This document shows, one piece after another, positions 27,581 through 35,277 of a stretch of DNA of 64,000 nucleotides. The translations under genes and the position numbers were made by a program. Every line of letters begins with the position of its first letter. Positions within the stretch are counted from its first letter, which is position 1. Source of the DNA: Microbaculum sp051390635 (GTDB taxonomy: Bacteria > Pseudomonadota > Alphaproteobacteria > Rhizobiales > Tepidamorphaceae); the NCBI RefSeq assembly GCF_051390635.1, contig NZ_JBPODT010000001.1:992001-1056000 (forward strand), in the 5' to 3' direction. Below the pieces are notes generated by a model. That model was given only the letters and a program-made list of their open reading frames with translations, made no database searches and had not been told where the DNA came from.

Positions 27581-27655
27581 CCGATTTTCACTCTCGACCG
27601 GAATGGTCGCGGGAACTTCTGCCGGTCCGGTGTGGACCGACGAAAGTGAAATCGG
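27581..27655 (+). promoter_or_regulatory. Structured leader of rpsU, possible three-way junction
   Basis: The arm 27581-27596 (CCGATTTTCACTCTCG) pairs with 27641-27655 (CGAAAGTGAAATCGG) with one bulge and one mismatch. Inside lie two hairpins: CGACC/GGTCG at 27595-27609 and CGGTCC/GGACCG at 27623-27639. This is a three-way-junction-like RNA ending 39 bases before the S21 start codon. It is seen in the sequence; a regulatory role is inferred. Confidence 0.55.
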
Positions 27656-27694
27656 ACATTTCGAGCTGTATCGGATCACAGGAAGGGTGCGCGC

Positions 27695-27919
27695 GTGCAG
27701 GTTATCGTTCGCGAAAATAACGTGGATCAGGCTCTCAGGGCGCTCAAGAAGAAGATGCAGCGCGAGGGTATTTTCCGCGAAATGAAGCTTCGGAATTTCT
27801 ATGAGAAGCCGTCCGTGAAGAGGGCGCGCGAGAAGGCCGAGGCGATCCGCCGGGCCCGCAAGCTCGCCCGCAAGCGCGCCCAGCGCGAAGGCCTGATCGC
27901 CGGTAGCCGCAAGCGCTGA
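27695..27919 (+). CDS. rpsU: 30S ribosomal protein S21
   Basis: A 74-residue protein starting MQVIVRENNVDQALRALKKK and ending in the basic RARKLARKRAQREGLIAGSR, which is S21 of alphaproteobacteria. The start is GTG at 27695, preceded by GGAAGGG. A structured leader precedes it. It is monocistronic by appearance. Confidence 0.96.
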   Translation: MQVIVRENNVDQALRALKKKMQREGIFREMKLRNFYEKPSVKRAREKAEAIRRARKLARKRAQREGLIAGSRKR

Positions 27920-28047
27920 GCCGGCCGCCGGACCAACGCAAACCGCGCGGGGTGCCCGTCCACCCCGCTCAAGCGATCCCAAAACTGCCGCAAATGGCAT
28001 CTAGGCGGAACAGGTTCCGCCCCGAATCCATGCCGGCTACGCGATCC

Positions 28048-28920
28048 ATGACCTATTCCTTCTCGGCAAGACGCGCGGTTGCGACGGCTGGCGCGGTGCT
28101 GGGCATCGGCCTCCTGGCCGCCTCCTGCCAGTCCCTGCCGAGCGAAACCTTCGCCTCCGCCGATACCGGCACCTTCGCCGGTGCCTCGGTGAACATCGCC
28201 TCGCTCAGCGAGGTCATCAAGCGCGAGCCCAACAATCCGAGCGCCTACAACGTGCGCGGAACCGCCTACGGCGCCTCTGGGCGCTACGACGAGGCGCTCG
28301 TCGATTTCGACAAGGCCATCCAGCTCGACCCGCAGTTCCACCAGGCCTACGCCAACCGGGCGCTGGTCTACCGCCAGCTCGGCAAGATGGACCAGGCGCT
28401 GAAGGACTACGACCAGGCAATCCGCACCGAGCCGCGCTACGCGCCGGCCTATATCGGCCGCGGCAACGTCTACCGCCAGTCCGGCCAGATCTCGCTGGCG
28501 CTCGCCGATTTCGACCGCGCCATCCGCCTGCAGCCGGACGATCCGCAGGGCTTCCACAACCGCGCCCTGATCTATCAGAGCCGCGGCCTGCACAATTTCG
28601 CGATCGAGGACTTCACCACCGCGATCGGCCTCGATCCGGCCGCGCCGGAGCCCTATCACGGCCGCGGCATCTCCAACTTCCAGATCGGCAACGTCGACGC
28701 CGCGCTCGAGGACTTCAACCGCGCCCTCGAGATCAACGTGCGCTACTACGAGGCCTGGACCAGCCGCGGCATGGCGCTGGAGGCGCAGGAGGACTTTGTC
28801 CAGGCGGTCGCCGCCTACAACCGCGCCCTGTCGATCAACGGCAACTACGCCCCCGCCAGGGAAGGCCTGCAGCGGCTGCGCGGCAAGGTTCCCGGCGGCG
28901 GCATCCTCGGCGTCCGCTGA
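28048..28920 (+). CDS. TPR-repeat lipoprotein
   Basis: A 290-residue protein with a signal peptide (MTYSFSARRAVATAGAVLGI) and a lipobox-like LLAASC, so the mature protein would begin at Cys and be lipid-anchored. Then come about six TPR motifs between residues 60 and 285 (YNVRGTAYGASGRYDEALVDFDKAI type), similar to NlpI-like proteins. Upstream in-frame ATGs at 27994 and 28030 are possible; none has a good ribosome site, so the start is uncertain. It is close to a 15-bp tandem repeat at the 3' side. Confidence 0.82.
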   Translation: MTYSFSARRAVATAGAVLGIGLLAASCQSLPSETFASADTGTFAGASVNIASLSEVIKREPNNPSAYNVRGTAYGASGRYDEALVDFDKAIQLDPQFHQAYANRALVYRQLGKMDQALKDYDQAIRTEPRYAPAYIGRGNVYRQSGQISLALADFDRAIRLQPDDPQGFHNRALIYQSRGLHNFAIEDFTTAIGLDPAAPEPYHGRGISNFQIGNVDAALEDFNRALEINVRYYEAWTSRGMALEAQEDFVQAVAAYNRALSINGNYAPAREGLQRLRGKVPGGGILGVR

Positions 28921-28934
28921 CCGCCCACCAGCTC

Positions 28935-28987
28935 AAAGCCCGCCACGTCAAAGCCCGCCACGTCAAAGCCCGCCACGTCAAAGCCCG
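28935..28987 (+). repeat. 15-bp tandem repeat at the end of two convergent genes
   Basis: AAAGCCCGCCACGTC three times (28935, 28950, 28965), then a partial copy. The last full copy and the partial one overlap the complement of the stop codon of the minus-strand gene (28978-28980). Confidence 0.85.
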
Positions 28988-29895
28988 TCCGCGACGATCT
29001 CGTCGTCGGAGAGCGCCCATCGCTGCGCCGTCGCGGCTAGCCTCTCGGTGACCGCCATGCGCGCGGCCCGGTCGCCGCTCAGGCGGGCGACGAAATCCGT
29101 CAGCGCGGCCGCATACCCGACATACGCCCTGACCCGCTCCAGCATCTCCGGCTGGGACAGCGCCGGATAGCCCGTCTCCGCGCCGCCGGTCTGCGACAGC
29201 AGCACCGGGCTTGCGTCCGGCGCCGCCGCGCCGCGCGTCGACACGTAGGCCAGCGGCCGGGCGATCGTGACGCCCTCCACGGTCGCCGAGACCGCGTGCG
29301 GCGCCGCCAGCACGTAGTTCACGCCGAGCGATTCGGTGGCGTTGATATGGGCGAGTTCCTCCGCCGGCATCATCAGGACGTGCAGCGCCGCGCGGGCGTC
29401 CGCCGCGCGGTGCCTCGCGCCGTGCCCCAATGGGAATGGATGCATCGTCGCCGGCACCGAGCCGTACGACGCGATATGGGCGGAATAGACGCTGACCGCG
29501 CCCGCGACCGTCGCCGGCGCGATCAGGATGGGCCGGGCCGCGTGCCGGCCGCGATACTTTCGGGCGAGCTGCACCGTCGAGCCGTTCGACCCCGCCGCGA
29601 TCAGCACAACCGCGTCCTCGATCTCGATCGTCTGGTGCTCGGTGGTGATCGCGACCGCGCGCGAGGGCACCGGCAGGCGCAGCCCGGCGGCGACATGCCC
29701 GCGCTCCGGGCCGATGTCGACCACATGCGCCGCGTGCGCGCCGGAGCCGGGATCGAACAGCACCGGACCGGGATGGCGCGCATAGGGATAGCCGAGTGCC
29801 CGGGCGATCGCGTCGTCGCCCGGGCCTTCGCCCGGCTCTCTCGCCGGCGCTCCGGGCAAGTCCACGTTTGGTTCGCTGGTGGGGTCCTCGGGCAT
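28978..29895 (-). CDS. Protein of unknown function, 305 residues
   Basis: I do not recognise the family with certainty. No signal peptide or membrane helix is seen. The N-terminal 30 residues are charged and Pro-rich (MPEDPTSEPNVDLPGAPARE). The body has conserved-looking stretches: VLIAAGSNGSTVQLARKY (about residue 97), VYSAHIASYGSVPATMHPFP (about residue 136), LMMPAEELAHINATESLGVN (about residue 174), and PLAYVSTRG (about residue 214). The GSN...YGS...ATES layout recalls gamma-glutamylcyclotransferase-like folds, but that is weak. ATG 29895 is the best start I see; the larger open frame begins in unrelated sequence. It converges with the TPR lipoprotein gene over a tandem repeat. Confidence 0.6.
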   Translation of the reverse strand: MPEDPTSEPNVDLPGAPAREPGEGPGDDAIARALGYPYARHPGPVLFDPGSGAHAAHVVDIGPERGHVAAGLRLPVPSRAVAITTEHQTIEIEDAVVLIAAGSNGSTVQLARKYRGRHAARPILIAPATVAGAVSVYSAHIASYGSVPATMHPFPLGHGARHRAADARAALHVLMMPAEELAHINATESLGVNYVLAAPHAVSATVEGVTIARPLAYVSTRGAAAPDASPVLLSQTGGAETGYPALSQPEMLERVRAYVGYAAALTDFVARLSGDRAARMAVTERLAATAQRWALSDDEIVADGL

Positions 29896-29931
29896 GGCGC
29901 CAACAGATAGCGGGCGCGCCCGGCTTGTCCA

Positions 29932-29969
29932 GACGCCGCCGGACGGCGCGACGGCCTCCCGGCGGCGTC
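29932..29969. terminator. Long GC hairpin between the unknown gene and the first GH64 gene
   Basis: GACGCCGCCGG and CCGGCGGCGTC, an 11-bp perfect stem with a 16-base loop, follow the 3' end of the GH64 gene on the minus strand. There is no T run, so efficiency is uncertain. Confidence 0.45.
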
Positions 29970-29981
29970 CGCGATGTCCCG

Positions 29982-31283
29982 CTACTTGTTGAGCGGCTGG
30001 ATCGTCAGGATGACGCGCGTGGGCTGGAACACCTGCTGGTCGCTGCCCTGGTTGCACACGTCGTCGAAGCCGAAGCCGTAGGCCAGCCTCTTGTAGGCGT
30101 AGCGATGGATGGTCTTCGAGTACATGTTGACCGGCGCGTTCCGGTAATAGGCGGTCGTTGCCGGGCACGCGCTGATCGAGTTGCTGGCGAGCATGGTGGT
30201 CCGCATCAGCGTCGCCTGCACCATCGTCATCAGCTCGCCGGCGCCGGTTTGCAGATCCGCGTCGCCCGCCGGAGACACGGTCGGCGCCCACGCCTGATAG
30301 GCCTGCATGGTGGTCGGCTTGGCGAAGGTGACGGTGCCGCCGGCCCCCGTGCGGGTGAACACCAGATCGGTGCCGCTGACCGCGCCGGTGAAGCCCTGGG
30401 TCGGTCCCGTCGTCCTGGCAACGACGGTCTTGGCCGCGCTGCCCCCGGTGTACTTGTTCCACACCGAGTCGATGTAGCCGTCGAACTGGTCGGCCGGGAA
30501 CACGCCCATGCTGATGCCGTTGTAGGGCGAGATCACCCGTAGCGGGATCTTCTTCCTGCCGCCGATGACGAGCCGCTTCCACGGCGCGCCGGCCTTCTTC
30601 ATGGCGGCGAATATCCGCTTTCGCGCCTTGGCCGACTTGAACCCGCCGCGCAGCGTCGCCGGATTGTTGTTGGCGTCGACGCCCACGAAGGTGAACAGCA
30701 TCGGCAGCCCGAACATGTCCACCTGCGTCTGGTTGCCGTTCAGGTAGGTCGCGTTGGCGGGAAGCTTCGGGGGAACCGGCGCCGGCTGCGGGCCCCAGCT
30801 GTATTCGAACCAGTCGAACAGCGTGCGGAAGTTCGGGTTCTTGCCGCCGGTCGGATCCGACTGCGACCAGCCGGAGGGCGTGCTCGGCACGCCGCCGGCG
30901 CTCGTGAACTTGAGCTTCCGGCCGTAGGACACGTAGACCCGGGTGTTCATCATCTCCGGGACGCGGATGGTGACCTTCTTCTTGTTCCCGAAGGCCAGCC
31001 CGTAGGCCTGGTAGCTGGTGCTGTTCGGAAAGGTGCTCACCGTCCCGGCCGGGTGAGCGACATAGTAGCTCGTGCCGTTGTACGTGCCGTAGACGAACAC
31101 GAACATCTTGCCGCGTCCCGACCTGTTGACGATCGTCAGCGGCACCGTGCGCAGGTGCACTTTCGCTTGGATATCTTGGGCCGCGCCCGCTGCGCCGGAG
31201 GGCGCGACGGCTATCGTCACGGCAGCAGCGCAGGCGAATGCCAGAACGGCGAACGCACGCGCCAGCGTCTTGAATGAGATCAT
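29982..31283 (-). CDS. Secreted GH64 beta-1,3-glucanase, paralogue 1
   Basis: A 433-residue protein with a signal peptide (AFAVLAFACAAAVTIAVAPS, cleavage near residue 35). The body has the glycoside hydrolase 64/thaumatin-like pattern: VPLTIVNRSGRGKMFVFVYG, FPNSTSYQAYGLAFG, RVYVSYGRKLKF, FDWFEYSW and QTQVDMFGLP. E160 and D189 align with the catalytic Glu and Asp of the Streptomyces matensis enzyme (laminaripentaose-producing beta-1,3-glucanase). Full-length GH64 enzymes are in this range. It would cleave beta-1,3-glucan, as in fungal walls or curdlan-like polymers, outside the cell. There is a Pro-rich insertion (GPQPAPVPPKLP) just after the catalytic Glu. Confidence 0.85.
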   Translation of the reverse strand: MISFKTLARAFAVLAFACAAAVTIAVAPSGAAGAAQDIQAKVHLRTVPLTIVNRSGRGKMFVFVYGTYNGTSYYVAHPAGTVSTFPNSTSYQAYGLAFGNKKKVTIRVPEMMNTRVYVSYGRKLKFTSAGGVPSTPSGWSQSDPTGGKNPNFRTLFDWFEYSWGPQPAPVPPKLPANATYLNGNQTQVDMFGLPMLFTFVGVDANNNPATLRGGFKSAKARKRIFAAMKKAGAPWKRLVIGGRKKIPLRVISPYNGISMGVFPADQFDGYIDSVWNKYTGGSAAKTVVARTTGPTQGFTGAVSGTDLVFTRTGAGGTVTFAKPTTMQAYQAWAPTVSPAGDADLQTGAGELMTMVQATLMRTTMLASNSISACPATTAYYRNAPVNMYSKTIHRYAYKRLAYGFGFDDVCNQGSDQQVFQPTRVILTIQPLNK

Positions 31284-31463
31284 GTGGTCCAGCCCCAGGG
31301 TTGCCGGCGACCGAACGACACGATTGTCACGCGTAGTCGCCGCGCGGACGGAGACCTTGCCTGCAACGACATAATATTTCGTGAACCTGACGAGCCTGGA
31401 CGACCAGCAAACACGACCCTTTTCGGTCGCAATACAGACAGAATCCGAATGGACATAGAAAAA

Positions 31464-31485
31464 GGGGCGCCGGAAAGGGCGCCCC
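31464..31485 (-). terminator. Terminator after GH64 paralogue 2
   Basis: GGGGCGCC and GGCGCCCC pair around GGAAAG. On the minus strand the stem is followed by TTTTTCTATG. It separates the transcription units of the two glucanase genes. Confidence 0.85.
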
Positions 31486-31505
31486 AGTCAATTGTTACCG
31501 CCCCG

Positions 31506-32777
31506 TTACTTAATCGGCAGGATGTCGATCCTCATCCAGTCGGGATCATGCACACCGATATAGCTCGACTGGCTGCACGTATCGTCGTAGCCGAAGGCAT
31601 AGGCCTTGCGCGCGATCGACGGCTTGTGGATCGCCTTGGCATACTCGTTCACCGGAGCATTCTTGTAGAAGCTCCTCTTCCTGCACGACTCGAGATTGCC
31701 CTGCTTGTTCAGCGTGGAGCGCAGGAAAGCGCCCTGAAGCAACGCGCCGATCGCGCGTGCCTGCTGTTCGACGAGCACACCGCCCGGCATCGGATCGGGC
31801 AGGATCGCGCCCTCGTAGACCTGCCGCGTCGTCGGCTTGGGGAACGAGAAGGACGTGGCCGGGTCGCCGTCCTTCTTGAACACCAGATTGCCGTTCTCCA
31901 CCTGGCCGGTGTAGGCCACGTTCTGCGGCTTGGCGGTCATCTTGCCGGTCTCGTAGGTCTTCCAGACATCGTTGATGTAGGAATTGAGCTGCTTGGTCGG
32001 GAACACGCCGGCGTCCATCCCGTGATAGGGCGCGATGGCGCGCCGCGGATTCCGCTTCCTGCCGACCAGCAGTTTCTTCCAGGGCCGCTTCGCCTGCCTC
32101 AGATCGGCGAGGATCTGCCTGCGCGAGTATTTCGCGCGGAAGCCGCTCCGCTTGACCACGGGAGTGGTGTAGTCGCCCTGCTTGCCGGCGAGCTTGATGC
32201 GCGTGGCGAAGCCGAACATGTCGACCTGCGTGGCGTTACCGCCCAGCGTCGAGTGCGGGCCGTCCTGCACCCAGGTGAACTCGGTCCAGTCGAACAGCGT
32301 CCTGTAGTTGGGATCGCCCTTGGACCAGCCGGCCGGCACGCCCGGCACGTTGGCGGACGAGACGGTGAGCTTCAGCGGCTTGCCGAAGGAGAAGTAAATC
32401 CGCATGGCCTGAAGCTGCGGCAGGGTGATCGTGGTCCTGCGCGCCTTGCCAACGCTGAAGCCGAACGGCACCGGCGTCGTCTGCTCGGTGAAGGCGGCAA
32501 TGTTGCCGCTCTTGTCGGTCATGTAGTACCAGGTCGGACCGTCCATGCCGACAACATAGACGTACAGATCCTTCCTCGATCCGGACTTGTTGATCAGCTT
32601 GAACGGAATGGTCGGCAGCACTTCCGCGGCCGCGGCGGCAGTTGGCGCGGCGGCAGCCGGCGTGACGGGAACCGTCCCCGCCAGCGCGAGAGCGCCGAGG
32701 ACGATCGCCCCCGTTAAGGCGCCTCCGGACACGGTCCTGGCAATCGCCCCCCGTGTTGTGGCTATGAAGCTCTTCAT
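31506..32777 (-). CDS. Secreted GH64 beta-1,3-glucanase, paralogue 2
   Basis: A 423-residue secreted protein with the same order of motifs as the downstream paralogue: signal region ALTGAIVLGALALAGTVPVT and Ala-rich linker, IPFKLINKSGSRKDLYVYVVG, RIYFSFGKPLKLTV, FDWTEFTWVQDGPH and TQVDMFGFATRIKL. E166 and D186 are the predicted catalytic pair. The two proteins differ by many substitutions and short indels, so the duplication is old, or both were acquired. A terminator between them indicates separate transcription. The substrate preference of each cannot be told. Confidence 0.83.
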   Translation of the reverse strand: MKSFIATTRGAIARTVSGGALTGAIVLGALALAGTVPVTPAAAAPTAAAAAEVLPTIPFKLINKSGSRKDLYVYVVGMDGPTWYYMTDKSGNIAAFTEQTTPVPFGFSVGKARRTTITLPQLQAMRIYFSFGKPLKLTVSSANVPGVPAGWSKGDPNYRTLFDWTEFTWVQDGPHSTLGGNATQVDMFGFATRIKLAGKQGDYTTPVVKRSGFRAKYSRRQILADLRQAKRPWKKLLVGRKRNPRRAIAPYHGMDAGVFPTKQLNSYINDVWKTYETGKMTAKPQNVAYTGQVENGNLVFKKDGDPATSFSFPKPTTRQVYEGAILPDPMPGGVLVEQQARAIGALLQGAFLRSTLNKQGNLESCRKRSFYKNAPVNEYAKAIHKPSIARKAYAFGYDDTCSQSSYIGVHDPDWMRIDILPIK

Positions 32778-33086
32778 GGTTCTGGTGTACCTCGCTCTTC
32801 AGGTCTTGCCGGGCCCTGGAACGAGACGGTCGCCGTGCCGTTTTTCCGCGGACGAACGGCATGACGAAGATTTCGAGGCCGGATCAGTACCGGCCTCGCT
32901 GGTGCCCCAGACCTCTTGGCCTGCAGCTTCCGTATACGTGATGTGTTAACGACTTTGCCGACTTCGCGAATTTATTTGAAAGAAAAAACATCGGCGAGGG
33001 ACCGGGCGGTGACGATGACGGCCCAGCCCGACAGACCGGTCCTCCCGGCCGAACAGTCCGCCCGACCTGTAAGTCCGCCCGGTCTA
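32778..33086. other. Gene-poor gap upstream of GH64 paralogue 2
   Basis: Contains the promoter side of the glucanase gene and the 3' side of the small secreted gene. The stretch 32940-32990 is AT-rich. No open frame appears real. Confidence 0.4.
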
Positions 33087-33281
33087 TCAGTCGGGCTGCC
33101 ACAGGCAGGTCTTCTTGCCGTTGCCGCCGGTGTAGCAGGTACAGGTGTACTGCACCCCGTTGCGGAACCTGGTCTCGCCCTCGGGGCAGGCCATGGCCGG
33201 CGTGGCGACAGCGGCGAAGGCAGCGACAAAGCCGACGGCGGTGAGAAGAACGGCGCGTGCCCGTTGTGTCATCGGTGTCAT
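33087..33281 (-). CDS. Small secreted Cys-containing protein
   Basis: A 64-residue protein with a signal peptide (AVLLTAVGFVAAFAAVATPA, cleavage after Ala31). The mature part is about 33 residues with four Cys: ACPEGETRF, YTCTCYTGG and KTCLWQPD, which would fit two disulfides. I do not recognise the family. AGGAG precedes ATG 33281 at a good distance; a second Met three residues in is possible. It lies on the same strand as the glucanase genes; a link to them is only inferred from proximity. Confidence 0.7.
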   Translation of the reverse strand: MTPMTQRARAVLLTAVGFVAAFAAVATPAMACPEGETRFRNGVQYTCTCYTGGNGKKTCLWQPD

Positions 33282-33732
33282 CGGATTCTCCTTTGGAGAT
33301 ACCTACGGCACGTCCCGCCGAATGGACCAGTTTCCCCCGCCGCGTGTGCGGCAAAGAAAAAAGCCGCGCGGGATACCCCGCCCCCAATACCGCACAGAAA
33401 AAGCCGCGCGGGGTACCCGCGCGGCTTCCATCTTATTTGAGAGACAAGGCATCGATCGCGGGACCAGCGTCGAGCCGGGCCTGCGGCGCCTCGGATACGG
33501 CATCCACGACTTCGCGCGTTCTGGCGGGAAATGCAAAGCGATCAACTCAACCTCGTCCCATTATCCCCGTCCTGATTGCCGTACTCGCCTGCTGGAACCG
33601 CTTCTTCGGGCAAGGATTTTATTTCCGACTTATGTGCGATCGACTATCGGCCCGTGCGGGCTCGCGGATCGCGCATGTGCTGCCATGGGCTGCAGACGTG
33701 ATTGCGCGCACCATTGAAACCGGAGGCATGAG
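33282..33732. other. Gene-free stretch with three hairpins and minus-strand T runs
   Basis: Between the small secreted gene (minus) and the DUF1254 gene (plus). It holds hairpins at 33340-33353, 33368-33381 and 33403-33425. The 33426-33732 part has no credible gene. A small RNA on the minus strand ending at these hairpins is possible. Confidence 0.5.
33340..33425 (-). terminator. Tandem terminator-like hairpins, orphan
   Basis: GCCGCGCGGG/CCCGCGCGGC around GTA (33403-33425), then GCGGG/CCCGC (33368-33381) and GCCGC/GCGGC (33340-33353). On the minus strand the first two are followed by TTTTT runs. No annotated minus-strand gene lies upstream for them to terminate. Confidence 0.6.
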
Positions 33733-35190
33733 ATGAGGCTGAGAGCCACGATTGAAGGGGTCGTCCTCGCGACGTCTGTCCTGTTGTGCAACGGCGCGGC
33801 GTACGCGCAGGATATCCCGCAAAAAGAAGCCGACACGATCGCGGTGGAGGCTTATCTCTACCTCTATCCACTCGTCACCATGGATCTGACACGCCGGCAA
33901 GTGACCAGTCTGGATCCGTCCACCGATGCCTTCGGTGGCGTGCAGAACTGGTTCACCAATGTCCGTGCATATCCGACCGCCGGCCAGAAGGCGGTGGTCC
34001 GGCCGAACTTCGACACGCTCTATTCGTCCACCTTTCTCGATCTGACCGGGGAGCCGATGATCATTTCGGTTCCCGATACGGGCGGGCGCTACTATCTGCT
34101 GCCTATGCTCGACATGTGGACGGATGTCTTCGCCTCTCCCGGTTGGCGGACTACCGGCACCCAGGCGGGCAATTTCCTGGTTACCCCGCCCGGCTGGAAG
34201 CCCGGTCTGGGCCGGGATTTTGCCAAGGAGCTGGGCCTGCCGGAAGGCACGCAGCGGATCGACGCGCCGACGCCGTATGCCTGGATCATCGGGCGCACCA
34301 AGACCGATGGACCGTCCGATTATGCGGCCGTCCACGCCATCCAGGACGGGTACAAGATCACGCCTCTGTCCCAATGGGGACAGGAGGTCACGGAACCGAA
34401 GTTCTCGCCCGACCCCACCGTCGATACGAAAACGCCGCCGAAGATCCAGGTCGATACCATGGCTGGCAAGGACTACTTCGCCTACGCCGCCGAGCTGCTC
34501 AAGATCAATCCTCCGCACACCACCGATCAGCCGATTATCGCGCGGCTGAAGCGTCTCGGTATCGAGCAAGGCGAGAGTTTCGATTTCGACAATGCCGATC
34601 CGGTGGTAAAGGCGGCCATCGAGGCTGCTCCGAAGACCGCTCAGCATCTCATGGCCTGGAAGACGCCCACGATCGCACAATCCGTCAACGGATGGTCGAT
34701 GGACGTCGACACGGTGGGCGTGTACGGCAACTACTATCTGAAGCGCGCGATCATGGCGCAGATCGGTCTCGGCGCCAATGTACCGCAGGACGCGGTCTAT
34801 CCGATCACGCTCACTGACGGCAAAGGACGGCCGCTCGACGGTGCGAACGACTACGTGCTGCATTTCGAGGCGTCCGAGATCCCGCCGGTGGACGCCTTCT
34901 GGTCGGTGACTATCTATGACAATGACGGCTACCAGATCGCCAACAGCCAGAACCGGTTTGCCCTGTCGAGCTGGATGCCCCTTCAGCACAATCCCGACGG
35001 GTCGCTCGACCTCTATTTCCAGAGGGAAAGTCCCGGCGCGGACAAGGAAGCCAACTGGCTGCCGGCGCCCGACGGCGAGTTCAACGTGACGATGCGGCTC
35101 TATGCTCCCCGGCCCGACGCGCTCCTCGGAAAATGGGCGCCTCCGGCCATCGGCAGGATCCAGAAGCTCTCACCACACACGGCGCAGTAG
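33733..35190 (+). CDS. Secreted DUF1254/DUF1214 protein
   Basis: A 485-residue protein with a signal peptide (VVLATSVLLCNGAAYAQ, cleavage at AYA-QD). The N-terminal half is DUF1254 (YLYLYPLVTMDLTRRQVT, FDTLYSSTFLDLTGEPMIIS, LPMLDMWTDVF) and the C-terminal half DUF1214 (PVDAFWSVTIYDNDGYQIAN, MPLQHNPDGSLDLYFQ). The family occurs in periplasm-directed proteins of unknown function. GGAGG lies before the ATG. It is followed by a secreted NTF2-like protein and an AraC regulator; the three may form a regulated cassette. Confidence 0.85.
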   Translation: MRLRATIEGVVLATSVLLCNGAAYAQDIPQKEADTIAVEAYLYLYPLVTMDLTRRQVTSLDPSTDAFGGVQNWFTNVRAYPTAGQKAVVRPNFDTLYSSTFLDLTGEPMIISVPDTGGRYYLLPMLDMWTDVFASPGWRTTGTQAGNFLVTPPGWKPGLGRDFAKELGLPEGTQRIDAPTPYAWIIGRTKTDGPSDYAAVHAIQDGYKITPLSQWGQEVTEPKFSPDPTVDTKTPPKIQVDTMAGKDYFAYAAELLKINPPHTTDQPIIARLKRLGIEQGESFDFDNADPVVKAAIEAAPKTAQHLMAWKTPTIAQSVNGWSMDVDTVGVYGNYYLKRAIMAQIGLGANVPQDAVYPITLTDGKGRPLDGANDYVLHFEASEIPPVDAFWSVTIYDNDGYQIANSQNRFALSSWMPLQHNPDGSLDLYFQRESPGADKEANWLPAPDGEFNVTMRLYAPRPDALLGKWAPPAIGRIQKLSPHTAQ

Positions 35191-35277
35191 CCGTCCGGGC
35201 CGAGACATGACCACGCCGGCGACACCCGGCCTCGACAGCTCAAGAAACACACCCAAGAAACACACGACGAAAGACAC

